Shown here: one piece after another, positions 26,699-36,254 of the stretch
Layout of the letters: every line of letters begins with the position of its first letter
Position numbering within the stretch: the stretch's first letter is position 1
From: Palleronia marisminoris
GTDB taxonomy: Bacteria; Pseudomonadota; Alphaproteobacteria; Rhodobacterales; Rhodobacteraceae
DNA length: 64,000 nt
Reading direction: 5' to 3'
NCBI RefSeq assembly: GCF_900172315.1
Contig: NZ_FWFV01000003.1
Coordinates: forward strand, 248,001 to 312,000
Made by a program: the position numbers and the translations under genes
Notes under the pieces: model-generated
What the model was told of the DNA's origin: nothing
Databases searched by the model: none
What the model saw: the letters and a program-made list of their open reading frames with translations, nothing else

Positions 26699-27502
26699 AT
26701 GAACGAGCGAGAGATTCAGGTTCTGGGCATGTCCCGAAGCGGCAACCATGCCGTCTGCAACTGGATTTTCGCCCAGGCGGACGAGCCGAAGCTCCTGCTC
26801 AACTGCGCGGAGGGCAAGACCGACCCCTTCGCGACCTGTCGCCCGTTTTCGACCGGCGAGCCGGGCTGGCGCGGGGTGCCGGACCCCGGTACGGCCCCGG
26901 AACCGGGGGCACGCAGGGCGCTCGTGATGCACAGCTACGAAGACAGCTGGTTCGCGCACGCCTTCAGCCGCGAACTCGAGACGCACCACGACGCATGGCT
27001 GGGGGCGTCACGGCGCAGGGTGCGGCTTCTGATCCTGCGCGACCCTTACAACCTGTTCGCCAGCCGGCTGAAGATGGGCGCAGCACTGTCCACGCATGTC
27101 TCGCGGACGATGTGGAAGCAGCACGCACGCGAGGCCCTGGGCGACACGCGCAGGGTCGAGGACAAGGTCGTCGTCCTGTACAACCGCTGGGCCACTCAGA
27201 AGGACTACCGGCGCGACCTTGCTGCGCGGCTGGGCCTGACCTTCACGGACGCAGGCGCCAGCGATGTTCCGCAGACCATGGGCGGAAGCTCGTTCGATGG
27301 GACGGCCTTCGACGGTCGCGCGGCCGAGATGGCGACCCGGGATCGATGGAGGGCCTACGCCCATGACCCGATCTACCGGGCGATCTTCGACCCCGAGATG
27401 GTGTCTCTTGCGACGCGGCTCTTCGGGCCGCCACCGGCCGGCCTCGACTTGCCGCGCACGGACGTCGGGACGGAAGCCGTGGCAAGCGGTGCAGGCTGGT
27501 AG
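26699..27502 (+). CDS. Sulfotransferase-like P-loop protein
   Basis: 267 residues. The N-terminal loop LGMSRSGNHAVCNWI (9-23) resembles the 5'-phosphosulfate-binding loop of sulfotransferases (PAPS users), and RVRLLILRDPYNLFASRLK resembles the 3'-phosphate-binding RDP segment. These two motifs support a transfer of sulfate to a carbohydrate or similar acceptor, though overall similarity to known families is low. The ATG at 26699 follows CAAGGGGGCT. It lies 73 bp after the Gfo/Idh gene in the same direction, so it may decorate the product of this locus with sulfate. Confidence 0.7.
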   Translation: MNEREIQVLGMSRSGNHAVCNWIFAQADEPKLLLNCAEGKTDPFATCRPFSTGEPGWRGVPDPGTAPEPGARRALVMHSYEDSWFAHAFSRELETHHDAWLGASRRRVRLLILRDPYNLFASRLKMGAALSTHVSRTMWKQHAREALGDTRRVEDKVVVLYNRWATQKDYRRDLAARLGLTFTDAGASDVPQTMGGSSFDGTAFDGRAAEMATRDRWRAYAHDPIYRAIFDPEMVSLATRLFGPPPAGLDLPRTDVGTEAVASGAGW

Positions 27503-27548
27503 CACCACTCATCGGGATCAGCGGAACACCTGATGCACGGCCGGACGA

Positions 27549-28310
27549 TCAGCCCAGCCAAAACATTCGGATCGGCATCCAGAGACCCATCGCGATCATC
27601 ATCAGGTTCTCCGTCAAGGAAACGAAACCCAGGGGCACGTTGCTCGACCCGCCGACGCATGCGCATTTGAGCTCGCGCTTGTCGATGTAGACCGCCTTGA
27701 AGACCGACACCGCGCCGACCGTCCCGATGAAAAGCGCGACGGGGGCCGCGATCCAGATCAGGGCGCCCGCGATCATCAGGATGCCGGCAAAAGCCTCGCC
27801 GAACGGGTAGACGTAGCCGTAGCGCACCCAGCGGCGGGCCAGCAGGTCATAGTTCAGGAACATGGTCGAGAAGCTCTCGACGTCCTGCAGCTTCTGGATC
27901 GCGAGGATGCACATGCTGATCGCGATGAACCATTCGAAGGCACGGAGCGTGAACGGATTGCCGAAGACGTACCAGCTGACGGCCAGCGCCATGAGGAAGG
28001 CCACCGAGAAGATCGCGATGACGGGCTGATAGCTCGTCTCGTCCTCGGATTTGACCTCTTTTCCGAAATGCGCGCGCAGGTCGTCGTAGCCGCCGATCCG
28101 GTCGCCGTCGATGAAGGTCTGCGGGGTCGTGTCGACGCCGTGCTCGGTCTTGAAGGCGTCGGTCTCTTCGCGCGTGGTCAGGTGGTGATCGTCGACCCTG
28201 AATCCGTTGCGCTCGAGCAGATCCTTGGACTTGAGCCCGTAGGGACAAATGTGACTGGGCATCACCATCCGGTAGAGACTTGCAGTCTTTGCGTTCTGAT
28301 CCAGGGCCAT
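27549..28310 (-). CDS. Glutaredoxin-like domain fused to a MauE/DoxX-type membrane domain
   Basis: 253 residues. Residues 11-85 form a glutaredoxin fold with CPYG at 22-25 (only one of the two usual cysteines) and the cis-Pro loop TTPQTFIDG. Residues 95-250 hold about four membrane helices and the segment CACVGGSSNVPLGF, placing them in the MauE/DoxX-like redox-associated family. The protein probably brings thiol chemistry to the membrane. AAAGGAGG precedes the start. It lies 28 bp downstream of the DUF305 gene in the same direction. Confidence 0.86.
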   Translation of the reverse strand: MALDQNAKTASLYRMVMPSHICPYGLKSKDLLERNGFRVDDHHLTTREETDAFKTEHGVDTTPQTFIDGDRIGGYDDLRAHFGKEVKSEDETSYQPVIAIFSVAFLMALAVSWYVFGNPFTLRAFEWFIAISMCILAIQKLQDVESFSTMFLNYDLLARRWVRYGYVYPFGEAFAGILMIAGALIWIAAPVALFIGTVGAVSVFKAVYIDKRELKCACVGGSSNVPLGFVSLTENLMMIAMGLWMPIRMFWLG

Positions 28311-28338
28311 CTGTCCTCCTTTCGGAATCGCGTGATCC

Positions 28339-29202
28339 TCAGGCAGCCTCGCAGCCGTAGAAGCCGCGGTAGCCGACGGTCAGCCCTTGCTCGAGCTCGA
28401 AGATCAGCTCGGCTTCCTGCCGCCAGTCCTCCTCGTCTTCGCCAAGCGCATCGACGCGGATCGTGGTGCCGGGGGCCGTGAACCGAATGGCGCCGTCCTG
28501 TTCGCCAGCCGCCTCGAGGTCGACGAGCACTCCGTTCAGCTTCATCGCGGCCGCCTCGCCATCCTCTGCGATCCAGAGGATCGGGTCGTCCTCGGGGCTG
28601 CGGTTGAAGGCGCATCGCAGATTGTCCCCGAGCACCTGGTCGGCCTCGGATGCCGGCAGCGGCGCCAGGTCGAGTTCGCTGATGAGCGTGTTGGACAGCG
28701 CGTCCTCGATCGTCCCGGGCTCGGCGGGGGGATCCTGGTAGATGCTCTCGACGGTATCGCCGGCCGTGACCTCGGCGATCAGGTAGCGCATCTCGGCGAT
28801 CTCGCGCCGTTGCGCCGCGATGATCTCGTGGGCGAGCTTCTCGACGCGGGGGTCGCGGATCTGCGCGCGCTCGGACGTCATGATGGCGATCGAGTGGTGG
28901 GGGATCATCGCCCGCATGTAGCTCGGCCCCGAGACGGTAGCCTGGCTGCGGACCAGCCAAAGGAAAAGGCCGAACACCACGACCGCCCCCGCGAAGATCG
29001 CGATGTTGAGGCCCTTGTTCGAGTACATGCCAAGCATGAAGGCCAGCATGATGACTGCCATCGTGGCCCCCATGACGATCGCCATGTAGGTGCGCGTCTC
29101 GGAATAGAAGACATGCTCCCACGCGTAGGTATTCAGATACATGAGAATGAACATCACCACCGTCGAGGTGAGGATCATGAGACCGAAGCGGATGTAGGAC
29201 AT
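28339..29202 (-). CDS. Membrane protein with DUF305 domain
   Basis: 287 residues. Three hydrophobic helices occupy residues 1-85, then a DUF305 four-helix bundle with the signature MIPHHSIAIMTS (H102/H103) and AAQRREIAEMRYLI. The C-terminal 110 residues form a separate acidic domain of unknown function (NNLRC-like cysteine in GDNLRCAFNRSP, GFYGCEAA at the end). DUF305 proteins are often linked to metal stress. Precedes the Grx-MauE fusion gene and is probably cotranscribed with it. Confidence 0.85.
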   Translation of the reverse strand: MSYIRFGLMILTSTVVMFILMYLNTYAWEHVFYSETRTYMAIVMGATMAVIMLAFMLGMYSNKGLNIAIFAGAVVVFGLFLWLVRSQATVSGPSYMRAMIPHHSIAIMTSERAQIRDPRVEKLAHEIIAAQRREIAEMRYLIAEVTAGDTVESIYQDPPAEPGTIEDALSNTLISELDLAPLPASEADQVLGDNLRCAFNRSPEDDPILWIAEDGEAAAMKLNGVLVDLEAAGEQDGAIRFTAPGTTIRVDALGEDEEDWRQEAELIFELEQGLTVGYRGFYGCEAA

Positions 29203-29359
29203 GTTTCCTTCCTGCTGGTTCAGGCGCGCCGCGGGGTCGCTCCCCCGCCGTTACGTGTTTCCAACAGGATGCCGCTGTCGTTGTTCCGGGAAGAAATCTC
29301 AAACCCGCCGTTGCACCGGGCCGTCTCCCTTCCCGGATGACGGTTGCTTCAGTCGCCCC

Positions 29360-31597
29360 TCAGTCGGCTCCCCTCACGTCGAAAGTCATCGAGGGATCGG
29401 GCCGCAAGAACCGTTGGACGAGGTAGACGGCGGCCGCCAGCGCCACGCCGATGAGGTCGGTGGACCACCCGCCCTCGATCATGAAGAGCGCGGCGAGGAT
29501 CAGCAGCACCCGGTTGAACCACACCGTGCGGCCCCCCAGAAACCAACCCTGCACGCCCGCGGACAGAAGGAACACGCCGATCGTTGCGGTGATGCCGGCG
29601 CGGATCACCTGTGCCCAGGTGCCGTCCATCAGAAGGGCGCCATTGTAGAAGAACATGAACGGCACGATGAAGGCGGCGATGCCGATCTTGAACGACGTGA
29701 CCGACGTCGCCATCGGGTTGGCGCCCGAGATGCCCGCCGCGGCGTAGCTCGCCAGCGCCACGGGTGGCGTGATGGCCGAGAGAACCGCGAAGTAGAAGAC
29801 GAAGAAGTGCGCGGTCAGCAGCGGAATCCCCAGCTGCACCAACCCCGGCGCCACGACCGAGGCCGCGACCGCGTAGGCGGCCGTCGTCGGCATCCCCATC
29901 CCCAGCAGGATCGCGATGCACATGGCGAAGAACAGCGCCAGAAGCTGCGACGTGTCGGCGATCCCCAGCAGCAGCGATGAAAACCGCGCGCCGACGCCGG
30001 TCAGGCTGATGACGCCCACGATGATGCCCGCGCAGGCACAGACCGCGATGATCTGGATCGACATGATGCCCGCGATCTCGAACGCCTGCCCCGTCTTGCG
30101 CAGACCCATGGGATAGGGCGTGACCCAGCTGACCACCGCCGCCGCGATCGTGGCAAGAGTGCCGGCGCGGATCACCGAATAGCCCATGAACAGCGCCACG
30201 ATCAGCATGACGATTGGCAGGAACAGGTAGACCCGCTTGGCCATCTTCACGATGTTGGGGATCTCGTCCTTCGACATGCCGCGCATGCCGAGCTTTGCCG
30301 CCTCGAAATCCACCATGAAGTAGACCGAGACGAAGTAGAGCAGTGCCGGGATGACGGCGGCCAGGGCGATGTCGGTATAGGGGATGCCCGTGATCTCGGC
30401 CATGATGAAGGCGCCGGCGCCCATGATCGGCGGCATGATCTGCCCGCCGGTGGAGGCCGCGGCCTCGACCGCTCCGGCCGTCTGCTTCTTGTAGCCGACC
30501 TTCTTCATCAGCGGGATCGTCAGCGACCCGGTGGCGACGACGTTGCCGGCGGATGTCCCGTTGATCATCCCCATCAGGCCGGACGCGAAGATCGCGACCT
30601 TGGCGGGGCCCCCGCGCGAGCGGCCGGCGACGGCGAAGGCGAAGTTCACGAAGTAGTCGCCCACCTTCGAGGCCTGCAGGAACGCCGCGAAGATGATGAA
30701 GAGAATGATGTAGGTCGAGGACACGGCGGTGGTCGGGCCGAGGATGCCGGCATCCGTGTAGACCTGGCTGAAGAAGCGTTCCCACGTGACGGCCGGCGCG
30801 TTCAGGAAGCCCGGCAGGGTCGGGCCGATGAAGACGTAGGCAAGGAACACGACCGAGATGACGACGAGGGCCAGACCAGCCACCCGCCGCGTCATCTCCA
30901 TGATCAGCACAGTACCGGCGACGGCGGCCATCGAGATGCCGATGGGCGCGAAGGGCGTCCCGGTCGAGTTGCGCATCAGCGTGCCGTAGATGGTGATGAG
31001 GTAGGCTGCGACGGTCACGGCGCAGACGGACAGCACGATGTCCGGCATCGCGAAGCCCGCGCGGTGGCGGCTGCTGAACCAGCCGACCACGATGCCCCCC
31101 ACAGTGGCGAACCACAGTGGCGCGCCGAACAGCCAGATTTCGCGGAAGCGGATCGTCTCGTCGATGCCGTTCCACATCGTCCCGCCCGCGATCTGCATGG
31201 CGAACCAAATGGCGACGCCAAGAGAAAACAGCGCCGGGATCAGCAGGACCATCGCCACCCGTTCGAGCGCCGGCGTCTCGCGCCGCTCGCGCACGAAGCT
31301 CGAGGCCGCGAAAAGAAGGAAGCCGATGATCAGCGCGCCCGCGACGTGGACGATGCGGAAGTTCCACGTCTCCATCGGAAAGCTGGGCAGCAGCGGGAGT
31401 TCGATCCCGGTCCAGCGCTCGATCGACAGCCCGTTCAGGGCCGCCATGTGGAAGAAGGCGTAGAGGCCCGCGAAGACCGAGATCGTCGTCAGCCGCCAGC
31501 CTTCGAACAGCCGGCGATTGGCCTCGATCGGTTCCTCGTCGACGTCCTGGGCTACGACGACATCCTCGTCGGCCACTTGATCAGCGCGGTCACTCAT
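29360..31597 (-). CDS. TRAP transporter fused permease (DctQ-DctM fusion, TAXI type)
   Basis: 745 residues with about 16-18 hydrophobic segments: an N-terminal DctQ-like four-helix part, then a DctM-like part (VEAAASTGGQIMPPIMGAGA, GINGTSAGNVVATGS region around mid-protein). This fused architecture is the TAXI/TRAP 4TM-12TM family. It is paired with the TAXI solute-binding protein encoded just upstream (73-bp gap). Substrate likely a carboxylate or amino acid; unknown. The N-terminus is acidic (DQVADEDVVVAQDVDEEP). Confidence 0.94.
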   Translation of the reverse strand: MSDRADQVADEDVVVAQDVDEEPIEANRRLFEGWRLTTISVFAGLYAFFHMAALNGLSIERWTGIELPLLPSFPMETWNFRIVHVAGALIIGFLLFAASSFVRERRETPALERVAMVLLIPALFSLGVAIWFAMQIAGGTMWNGIDETIRFREIWLFGAPLWFATVGGIVVGWFSSRHRAGFAMPDIVLSVCAVTVAAYLITIYGTLMRNSTGTPFAPIGISMAAVAGTVLIMEMTRRVAGLALVVISVVFLAYVFIGPTLPGFLNAPAVTWERFFSQVYTDAGILGPTTAVSSTYIILFIIFAAFLQASKVGDYFVNFAFAVAGRSRGGPAKVAIFASGLMGMINGTSAGNVVATGSLTIPLMKKVGYKKQTAGAVEAAASTGGQIMPPIMGAGAFIMAEITGIPYTDIALAAVIPALLYFVSVYFMVDFEAAKLGMRGMSKDEIPNIVKMAKRVYLFLPIVMLIVALFMGYSVIRAGTLATIAAAVVSWVTPYPMGLRKTGQAFEIAGIMSIQIIAVCACAGIIVGVISLTGVGARFSSLLLGIADTSQLLALFFAMCIAILLGMGMPTTAAYAVAASVVAPGLVQLGIPLLTAHFFVFYFAVLSAITPPVALASYAAAGISGANPMATSVTSFKIGIAAFIVPFMFFYNGALLMDGTWAQVIRAGITATIGVFLLSAGVQGWFLGGRTVWFNRVLLILAALFMIEGGWSTDLIGVALAAAVYLVQRFLRPDPSMTFDVRGAD

Positions 31598-31635
31598 TCC
31601 GGTTGCTCCACCCTCGGTCGCATGCGGTCAGGATG

Positions 31636-31661
31636 CCGGAGCCGCCCGAAAGCGGCCCCGG
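31636..31661 (-). terminator. Intergenic hairpin between TAXI binding protein and permease genes
   Basis: A 10-bp stem with one mismatch (CCGGAGCCGC / GCGGCCCCGG) and a 6-base loop lies between the binding-protein stop and the permease start. No U-tract. Such hairpins often protect the binding-protein mRNA and lower expression of the downstream permease. Confidence 0.5.
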
Positions 31662-31670
31662 TCTATTGCT

Positions 31671-32672
31671 TCAGTTGCCGAAGACCATGTCTTCCGGGAT
31701 GTCGGCGTCGGCGTTCTCGCGGAACCACTCGGCCGCGCCGGGATGCCACTTGAGGACCTTGTTCTTGTCCCAGTTCTCGGGCAGCGTTTCCTCGGCGGCC
31801 TGGTGGATGCCCACCATGCGCTCGTTGTCGGACATGACGATGTCGACCACCTCGTTCACGAAGCTGGCGGGCAAACCGCAATCGGCGATCGCGAAGTTCC
31901 ACATCGCGACCGAGCGCGCGGGCTCTTCCAGCGTCTGGTAGGTGTCGGCCGGAATCTCGAAATCCGAAACCGGAAATTCTTCGGCGATCGTGGCCTGCTG
32001 CTCTTCGGTGAAGTCGATGATGTTGATGTCGGTCTGCACCTCGAGCTGGCTGACCGTCGGGATCGGCACGCCGGCGGCGAAGGCGATCACGTCGATCAGG
32101 CCGTCCTGAAGCTGACCGCCGAGGTCTTCCCAGCCGCCGTTGCGACGCTCGTAGTTCACCCCGAGCGTGTCCATCATCCGCGGGAAGTACGTGTCCGAGG
32201 TCGAACCTGCGGGCCCGAACCCGATGCGGCTGCCGTCGGGGATGTCCTCGATGCTCTCGATCCCGGACGAGGACAGCGTGGTGACGCTGAACGGCGTCTG
32301 GTACATCGGGAAGATGGCGCAGGCGTTGGTCATCTCGAGACCCGGCGCGATGGGGTTCTGGCCGGCGATGCTTTCGGCGGCCGGACCCATGGTCGTCAGG
32401 CCGAAGGCAGCGTCGCCGTTATGCACCAGCGCCATGTTCTGCATCGGCCCGCCGGTGACTTCGCCGCCGCCGGAAAGGCCAAGTTCCTCGCCCACGAGGT
32501 TCGCCCAGCCCGAGCCATAGGCGAAATAGGTGCCGCCCTGGCTGGCGGTGCCCACGGTGAAGCTGCTGGGCCAGTCCGAGCGGTCCGGTTCGTCCTGGGC
32601 CGAGGCCGGCAGGGCAAGGATCGCAAGCGCGGTGGCCCCGATGGTCGTGGCCGTGGCTACGCGGTTCTTCAT
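31671..32672 (-). CDS. TAXI family TRAP transporter solute-binding protein
   Basis: 333 residues. A signal peptide (cleavage near ALPASAQ) precedes a TAXI-type binding fold with FTVGTASQGGTYFAYGSGWA, characteristic of the family. It binds a ligand in the periplasm for the fused TRAP permease. The start at 32672 follows GAGGAGGATAGATCC. The two-component genes upstream (dctD/dctB-like) are in the same direction, so regulation of this transporter by them is likely. Confidence 0.94.
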   Translation of the reverse strand: MKNRVATATTIGATALAILALPASAQDEPDRSDWPSSFTVGTASQGGTYFAYGSGWANLVGEELGLSGGGEVTGGPMQNMALVHNGDAAFGLTTMGPAAESIAGQNPIAPGLEMTNACAIFPMYQTPFSVTTLSSSGIESIEDIPDGSRIGFGPAGSTSDTYFPRMMDTLGVNYERRNGGWEDLGGQLQDGLIDVIAFAAGVPIPTVSQLEVQTDINIIDFTEEQQATIAEEFPVSDFEIPADTYQTLEEPARSVAMWNFAIADCGLPASFVNEVVDIVMSDNERMVGIHQAAEETLPENWDKNKVLKWHPGAAEWFRENADADIPEDMVFGN

Positions 32673-32894
32673 GGATCTATCCTCCTCAATAAATCGGGTC
32701 GGCACGACGCGGGCATTTCGCCCGCGATCGGACCGATCCAGACACGAAGCACACACGACAGTCACGAGATATGCAACCGGCGCAAAGCGGACCTGCGCGT
32801 GGCGCCGGAAGAAAACGCGGCCGATGTCACCCGATCCTCCCCCGCGGGGCGGGACAGCGTGTGGATCTCCACCCACGTCGCCGCCCGGTCCCGA

Positions 32895-34226
32895 TCAGCC
32901 GTCGGCCTCGAAATCCTCACGGTTGAGTCCGTGCTTCTGCATCTTCTCATAGAGTGTCTTTCGCCCCAGCCCGAGCGACTCGTAGGTCGCCTTCAGGCTT
33001 CCACCGTTGGCGGCAAGCGACGCGGCGATGGCCTCACGCTCGAATCTCTCGACCCGCTCGGCCAGTGTCAGGGGGGCGGCGTCGGGGGCCGGCGCGTCGT
33101 CGAGGCCCAGCAGGAACAGCTCGGCCGCGTTCCTGAGTTCGCGCATGTTGCCCGGCCAGTCCCGCGCGACGATCTGCATCAGCGTATCGGGATCTACGTC
33201 GGGGGCTTTGCGCTCGGACCGGCGCGCGGCCATGTCGAGAAAGGTCAGGAACAGGCGGGGCACATCCTCGGCCCGCTCGCGCAGCAGGGGCAAGCGCAAC
33301 GTGACGGTGTTGATGCGATAGAGAAGATCGTCGCGAAAGCTTCCCTCGGCCACACGGTCCTCCAGGGGCACGCGGCTCGACGCAACGAAGCGCGCCTCGA
33401 GCGGGACGAGATCGCTCGCCCCGATCGGCTGGATCGCCCGATCCTCGATCACCCGCAGCAGCTTGGCCTGAACGGCCAGCGGCGCCGAGCTGATTTCATC
33501 GAGGAAGATCGTCCCGCCCCGCCCGTGCTCCAGCCGCCCGGTGCGCCCGCGCGGGGTGCCGGGAAGTGCGCCGGCGACATGGCCGAAGAGTTCCGCCTCG
33601 ATCTGGTCGGGAGGCAGGGCGGCCAGGTTGATCGTCACGAAAGGCCGGTCGGCGCGGTCCGAGGTGAGGTGGATCGCGCGCGCGACGTGCTCCTTGCCGG
33701 TGCCGGTTTCGCCGACCACCAGCACGTCCAGGGCGCTCGCCGCGATGGTGCGAATTTTGCGCCGGATGTCGGTCATGGCGGCGCCCTGCCCCAGGATCAG
33801 CGCCTCGAGGGGATCGTCCGTCGCCTTCGTCTCGCGCAGGTCGCGCAACTCCAGGCACAACGCGCGCTTTTCCAGCGCACGCGCGATTGCGGAAGTCAGG
33901 CGTTCGGCGGCGAAGGGCTTCTCGATGAAGTCGTAGGCGCCCTTCCCCAGCGCCTCGACCGCAAGCGGCACGTCGCCGTGCCCGGTGATGAGGATCACCG
34001 GCAGGTCCGGGTCACGCGCCAGCGCCGCCTCGAGGAACGCTACCCCGTCCATGCGCGGCATCCGGATGTCGGACACGACGACGCCCCGGAACCCGGGCCC
34101 GATCCGTTCAAGCGCGCGGTCCGCCCGTGCCAGCGCCGTGACATCGAAGCCCTTCAGCTCCAGCGTCTGGGTCAGGGACTCGCGGATATCCTCGTCATCG
34201 TCGACGAGAAGGACCTCGCCGCTCAT
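32895..34226 (-). CDS. Sigma54-type response regulator (DctD/NtrC-like) with altered GAFTGA loop
   Basis: 443 residues: receiver domain with phosphorylation site D53 and K103 (EKPF); AAA+ domain with Walker A GETGTGKE (172-179) and Walker B GGTIFLDEIS; C-terminal Fis-type helix-turn-helix (about 410-440, LKATYESLGLGRKTLYEKMQ). The sigma54-contact loop GAFTGA is replaced by GALPGT (219-224), so it may contact sigma54 poorly or act independently of it. It overlaps the kinase gene by 4 bp. It probably controls the adjacent TAXI-TRAP transporter. Confidence 0.92.
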   Translation of the reverse strand: MSGEVLLVDDDEDIRESLTQTLELKGFDVTALARADRALERIGPGFRGVVVSDIRMPRMDGVAFLEAALARDPDLPVILITGHGDVPLAVEALGKGAYDFIEKPFAAERLTSAIARALEKRALCLELRDLRETKATDDPLEALILGQGAAMTDIRRKIRTIAASALDVLVVGETGTGKEHVARAIHLTSDRADRPFVTINLAALPPDQIEAELFGHVAGALPGTPRGRTGRLEHGRGGTIFLDEISSAPLAVQAKLLRVIEDRAIQPIGASDLVPLEARFVASSRVPLEDRVAEGSFRDDLLYRINTVTLRLPLLRERAEDVPRLFLTFLDMAARRSERKAPDVDPDTLMQIVARDWPGNMRELRNAAELFLLGLDDAPAPDAAPLTLAERVERFEREAIAASLAANGGSLKATYESLGLGRKTLYEKMQKHGLNREDFEADG

Positions 34227-36082
34227 TCCGCCGCCACCGGCAGCCGTTCCGCGGCCTCGAGCGTGACGGTGAAGGCCGCCCCGCCTTCCGGGCGGTTGCG
34301 CGCCTCCATCGTGCCGCCAAAGTCCCGCACGATATTGTAGCAGATCGACAGGCCCAGCCCGAGGCCCTTCCCGACCTCCTTCGTCGTGAAGAATGGGTCG
34401 AAGATGTGCGGCAGGGCGTCTTCCGGAACGCCGGTGCCATTATCCGTCACCTCCATCGACACCTTTCCGCCTCGCGCGGCGATATGAATGGCGATGCGCG
34501 GCGGGCGACCCGGAGGCACCGCGTCGAGCGCGTTTCCGATCAGGTTCATCGCCACGTGCATGAGGCGCGTCGCGCCGCCCTGGACCAGAAGGCCCCTGTC
34601 GCCCGTGATCTCGATCCGCGCCTCGGACCGATCGACCCTCGCGGCGACGAGGGCGAGCGCCTCGGACAGCACCTGGTCCAGATCGACGGGGCCCACATCG
34701 TCCCCGGACCGACGCGCGAACCGGGTGAGTCGCTTGGACAGTTGCGCCATCTTCTCGGTCAGGCGCAGGACCCGACCGATATTCTCGGCCGCGCGGTCCC
34801 CCCGCCCGGCCTCGTAGAAGGCGGCGGCGTTCTCGGAATAGGTGCGGATCGCGGTCAGGGGCTGGTTGAACTCGTGGCTGAGCGCCGCCGACATCTGGCC
34901 GAGCGCGGCGAGTTTGCCTGCCTGGACCAGCTCGTTCTGGGTCTGGCGCAGCGTCTGTTCCGCCGCGCGCCGCTCGTCCACCTCGATCTCGAGCCGGGCG
35001 TTGGCTTCCGAAAGCGCGACCGTGCGCAGGGCCACGCGGCGTTCCAGCCGCAGCCGATCCCGCTCGCGATCGGCCAACCGCTGGATCAGCCGCTCGCGCC
35101 GCTGGAGCCCCAGCGCTGCAAGGGCCGCGATGGCGATCCCCGCCGCCACGATCGCGACGCCCATGGTCCAGAGCTGCTGGCGCACCGCTCCGACATCGTA
35201 AAGCAGGTGCAGGCGCCACGTCTCTCCGGTCAGGGCGCGGTCGGTTTGAAGGTAGGTACGCCGCGCCTCCGCCGGCCCTCGCACCGGCGCCGAGACCAGC
35301 GGCCAGTCGCCACCCGCGCCACGCATGTCCGATAGGGGCGCAGGGTCGAGCCGCGCCAGATCGTAGCGCCGGGTGCGGTCGATCAGGGCCTGGCGGTCCT
35401 CGGGGATCGGACGCAGGGTGGTCAGGCGGAACTCGGGCAGCGTCGAGAGGATGACCACCCCCGCATCGTCGCTGATGAAGATCGGGTGCGAGCTTTCGGC
35501 CAGAACACTCTCGAGCGCGGGGATCGACACCTTCACGACGATGACGCCGAGGATCGCCCCGTTCTGCCGGATCGGTGCCGAGAGGTAATAGCCCCGGAGG
35601 CCAGACGTGGTCCCGAGGCCGAAGAACCGGCCGTTTTCGCCCTGCATCGCGTCGCTGAAATAGGGGCGGAAGCCGAAATTCCGGCCGACGAAGCTGATGT
35701 CCGAGTCCCAGTTCGAAGCGGCCACCGTCGTTCCGTCCGCAGCCATCACGTAGGTGTCCGAGGTGCCGGCGATGCCATTCCACTCGGCCAGCTCGCGGCT
35801 CAGATCGTCCAGCGCGCCGGGGCGCGGATCGCCGGCCATGGCCGAGACGATGCGCGGGTCGCGGGCGTAAAGGCGCGGCAAGGCGCGGTAGCGGTCCAGC
35901 CAGTCGTCGATGGTCGCCTCGGCCTGGGACAGGAACGCCCCGGCATCCTCGCGGGCCTGGTCCACGACCAGGCCGGACAGGACGTGGAACGCCGCGCCCC
36001 CGGCAACGAGCAGCACCGCAAGCGCAAGCCCCATGGGCCGCGCCATCCCGCGCCGCCGACGCGTCAATGCTCCAGTGGCCAC
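34223..36082 (-). CDS. Sensor histidine kinase (DctB-like)
   Basis: 619 residues. Membrane helix at about 16-38, a periplasmic double-Cache-type sensor (about 45-300, with [15 protein letters not shown] as in DctB), a second membrane helix at about 306-326, a coiled-coil linker (330-390), dimerisation box with H403 ([12 protein letters not shown]) and an ATPase domain ([32 protein letters not shown]). Senses a periplasmic carboxylate and phosphorylates the downstream regulator. A GTG start at 36082 is preferred because AGGGGAGGG lies just upstream; an ATG 12 codons in (MARPMG) is possible. Confidence 0.93.
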   Translation of the reverse strand: MATGALTRRRRGMARPMGLALAVLLVAGGAAFHVLSGLVVDQAREDAGAFLSQAEATIDDWLDRYRALPRLYARDPRIVSAMAGDPRPGALDDLSRELAEWNGIAGTSDTYVMAADGTTVAASNWDSDISFVGRNFGFRPYFSDAMQGENGRFFGLGTTSGLRGYYLSAPIRQNGAILGVIVVKVSIPALESVLAESSHPIFISDDAGVVILSTLPEFRLTTLRPIPEDRQALIDRTRRYDLARLDPAPLSDMRGAGGDWPLVSAPVRGPAEARRTYLQTDRALTGETWRLHLLYDVGAVRQQLWTMGVAIVAAGIAIAALAALGLQRRERLIQRLADRERDRLRLERRVALRTVALSEANARLEIEVDERRAAEQTLRQTQNELVQAGKLAALGQMSAALSHEFNQPLTAIRTYSENAAAFYEAGRGDRAAENIGRVLRLTEKMAQLSKRLTRFARRSGDDVGPVDLDQVLSEALALVAARVDRSEARIEITGDRGLLVQGGATRLMHVAMNLIGNALDAVPPGRPPRIAIHIAARGGKVSMEVTDNGTGVPEDALPHIFDPFFTTKEVGKGLGLGLSICYNIVRDFGGTMEARNRPEGGAAFTVTLEAAERLPVAAE

Positions 36083-36254
36083 GGCAAGCCCTCCCCTCAG
36101 AAAATCATACCGCGCAAGCGGCGGCTCGGGAATGGCTTTCCCATCTGGCCGCGCAGCTTCCGCGCCGTCGTTCGCGCCTTGATCTGTCGGTGCCGAACGG
36201 GCACCACTCCCGGCACTGCCCGCACGCCGTCAACCGACACCAGAGGCCTGATCG

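Noticed and set aside
31743-34340. 865-codon plus-strand ORF
   Set aside because: Runs antisense across two unrelated real genes (TAXI binding protein and DctD-like regulator); typical high-GC shadow.
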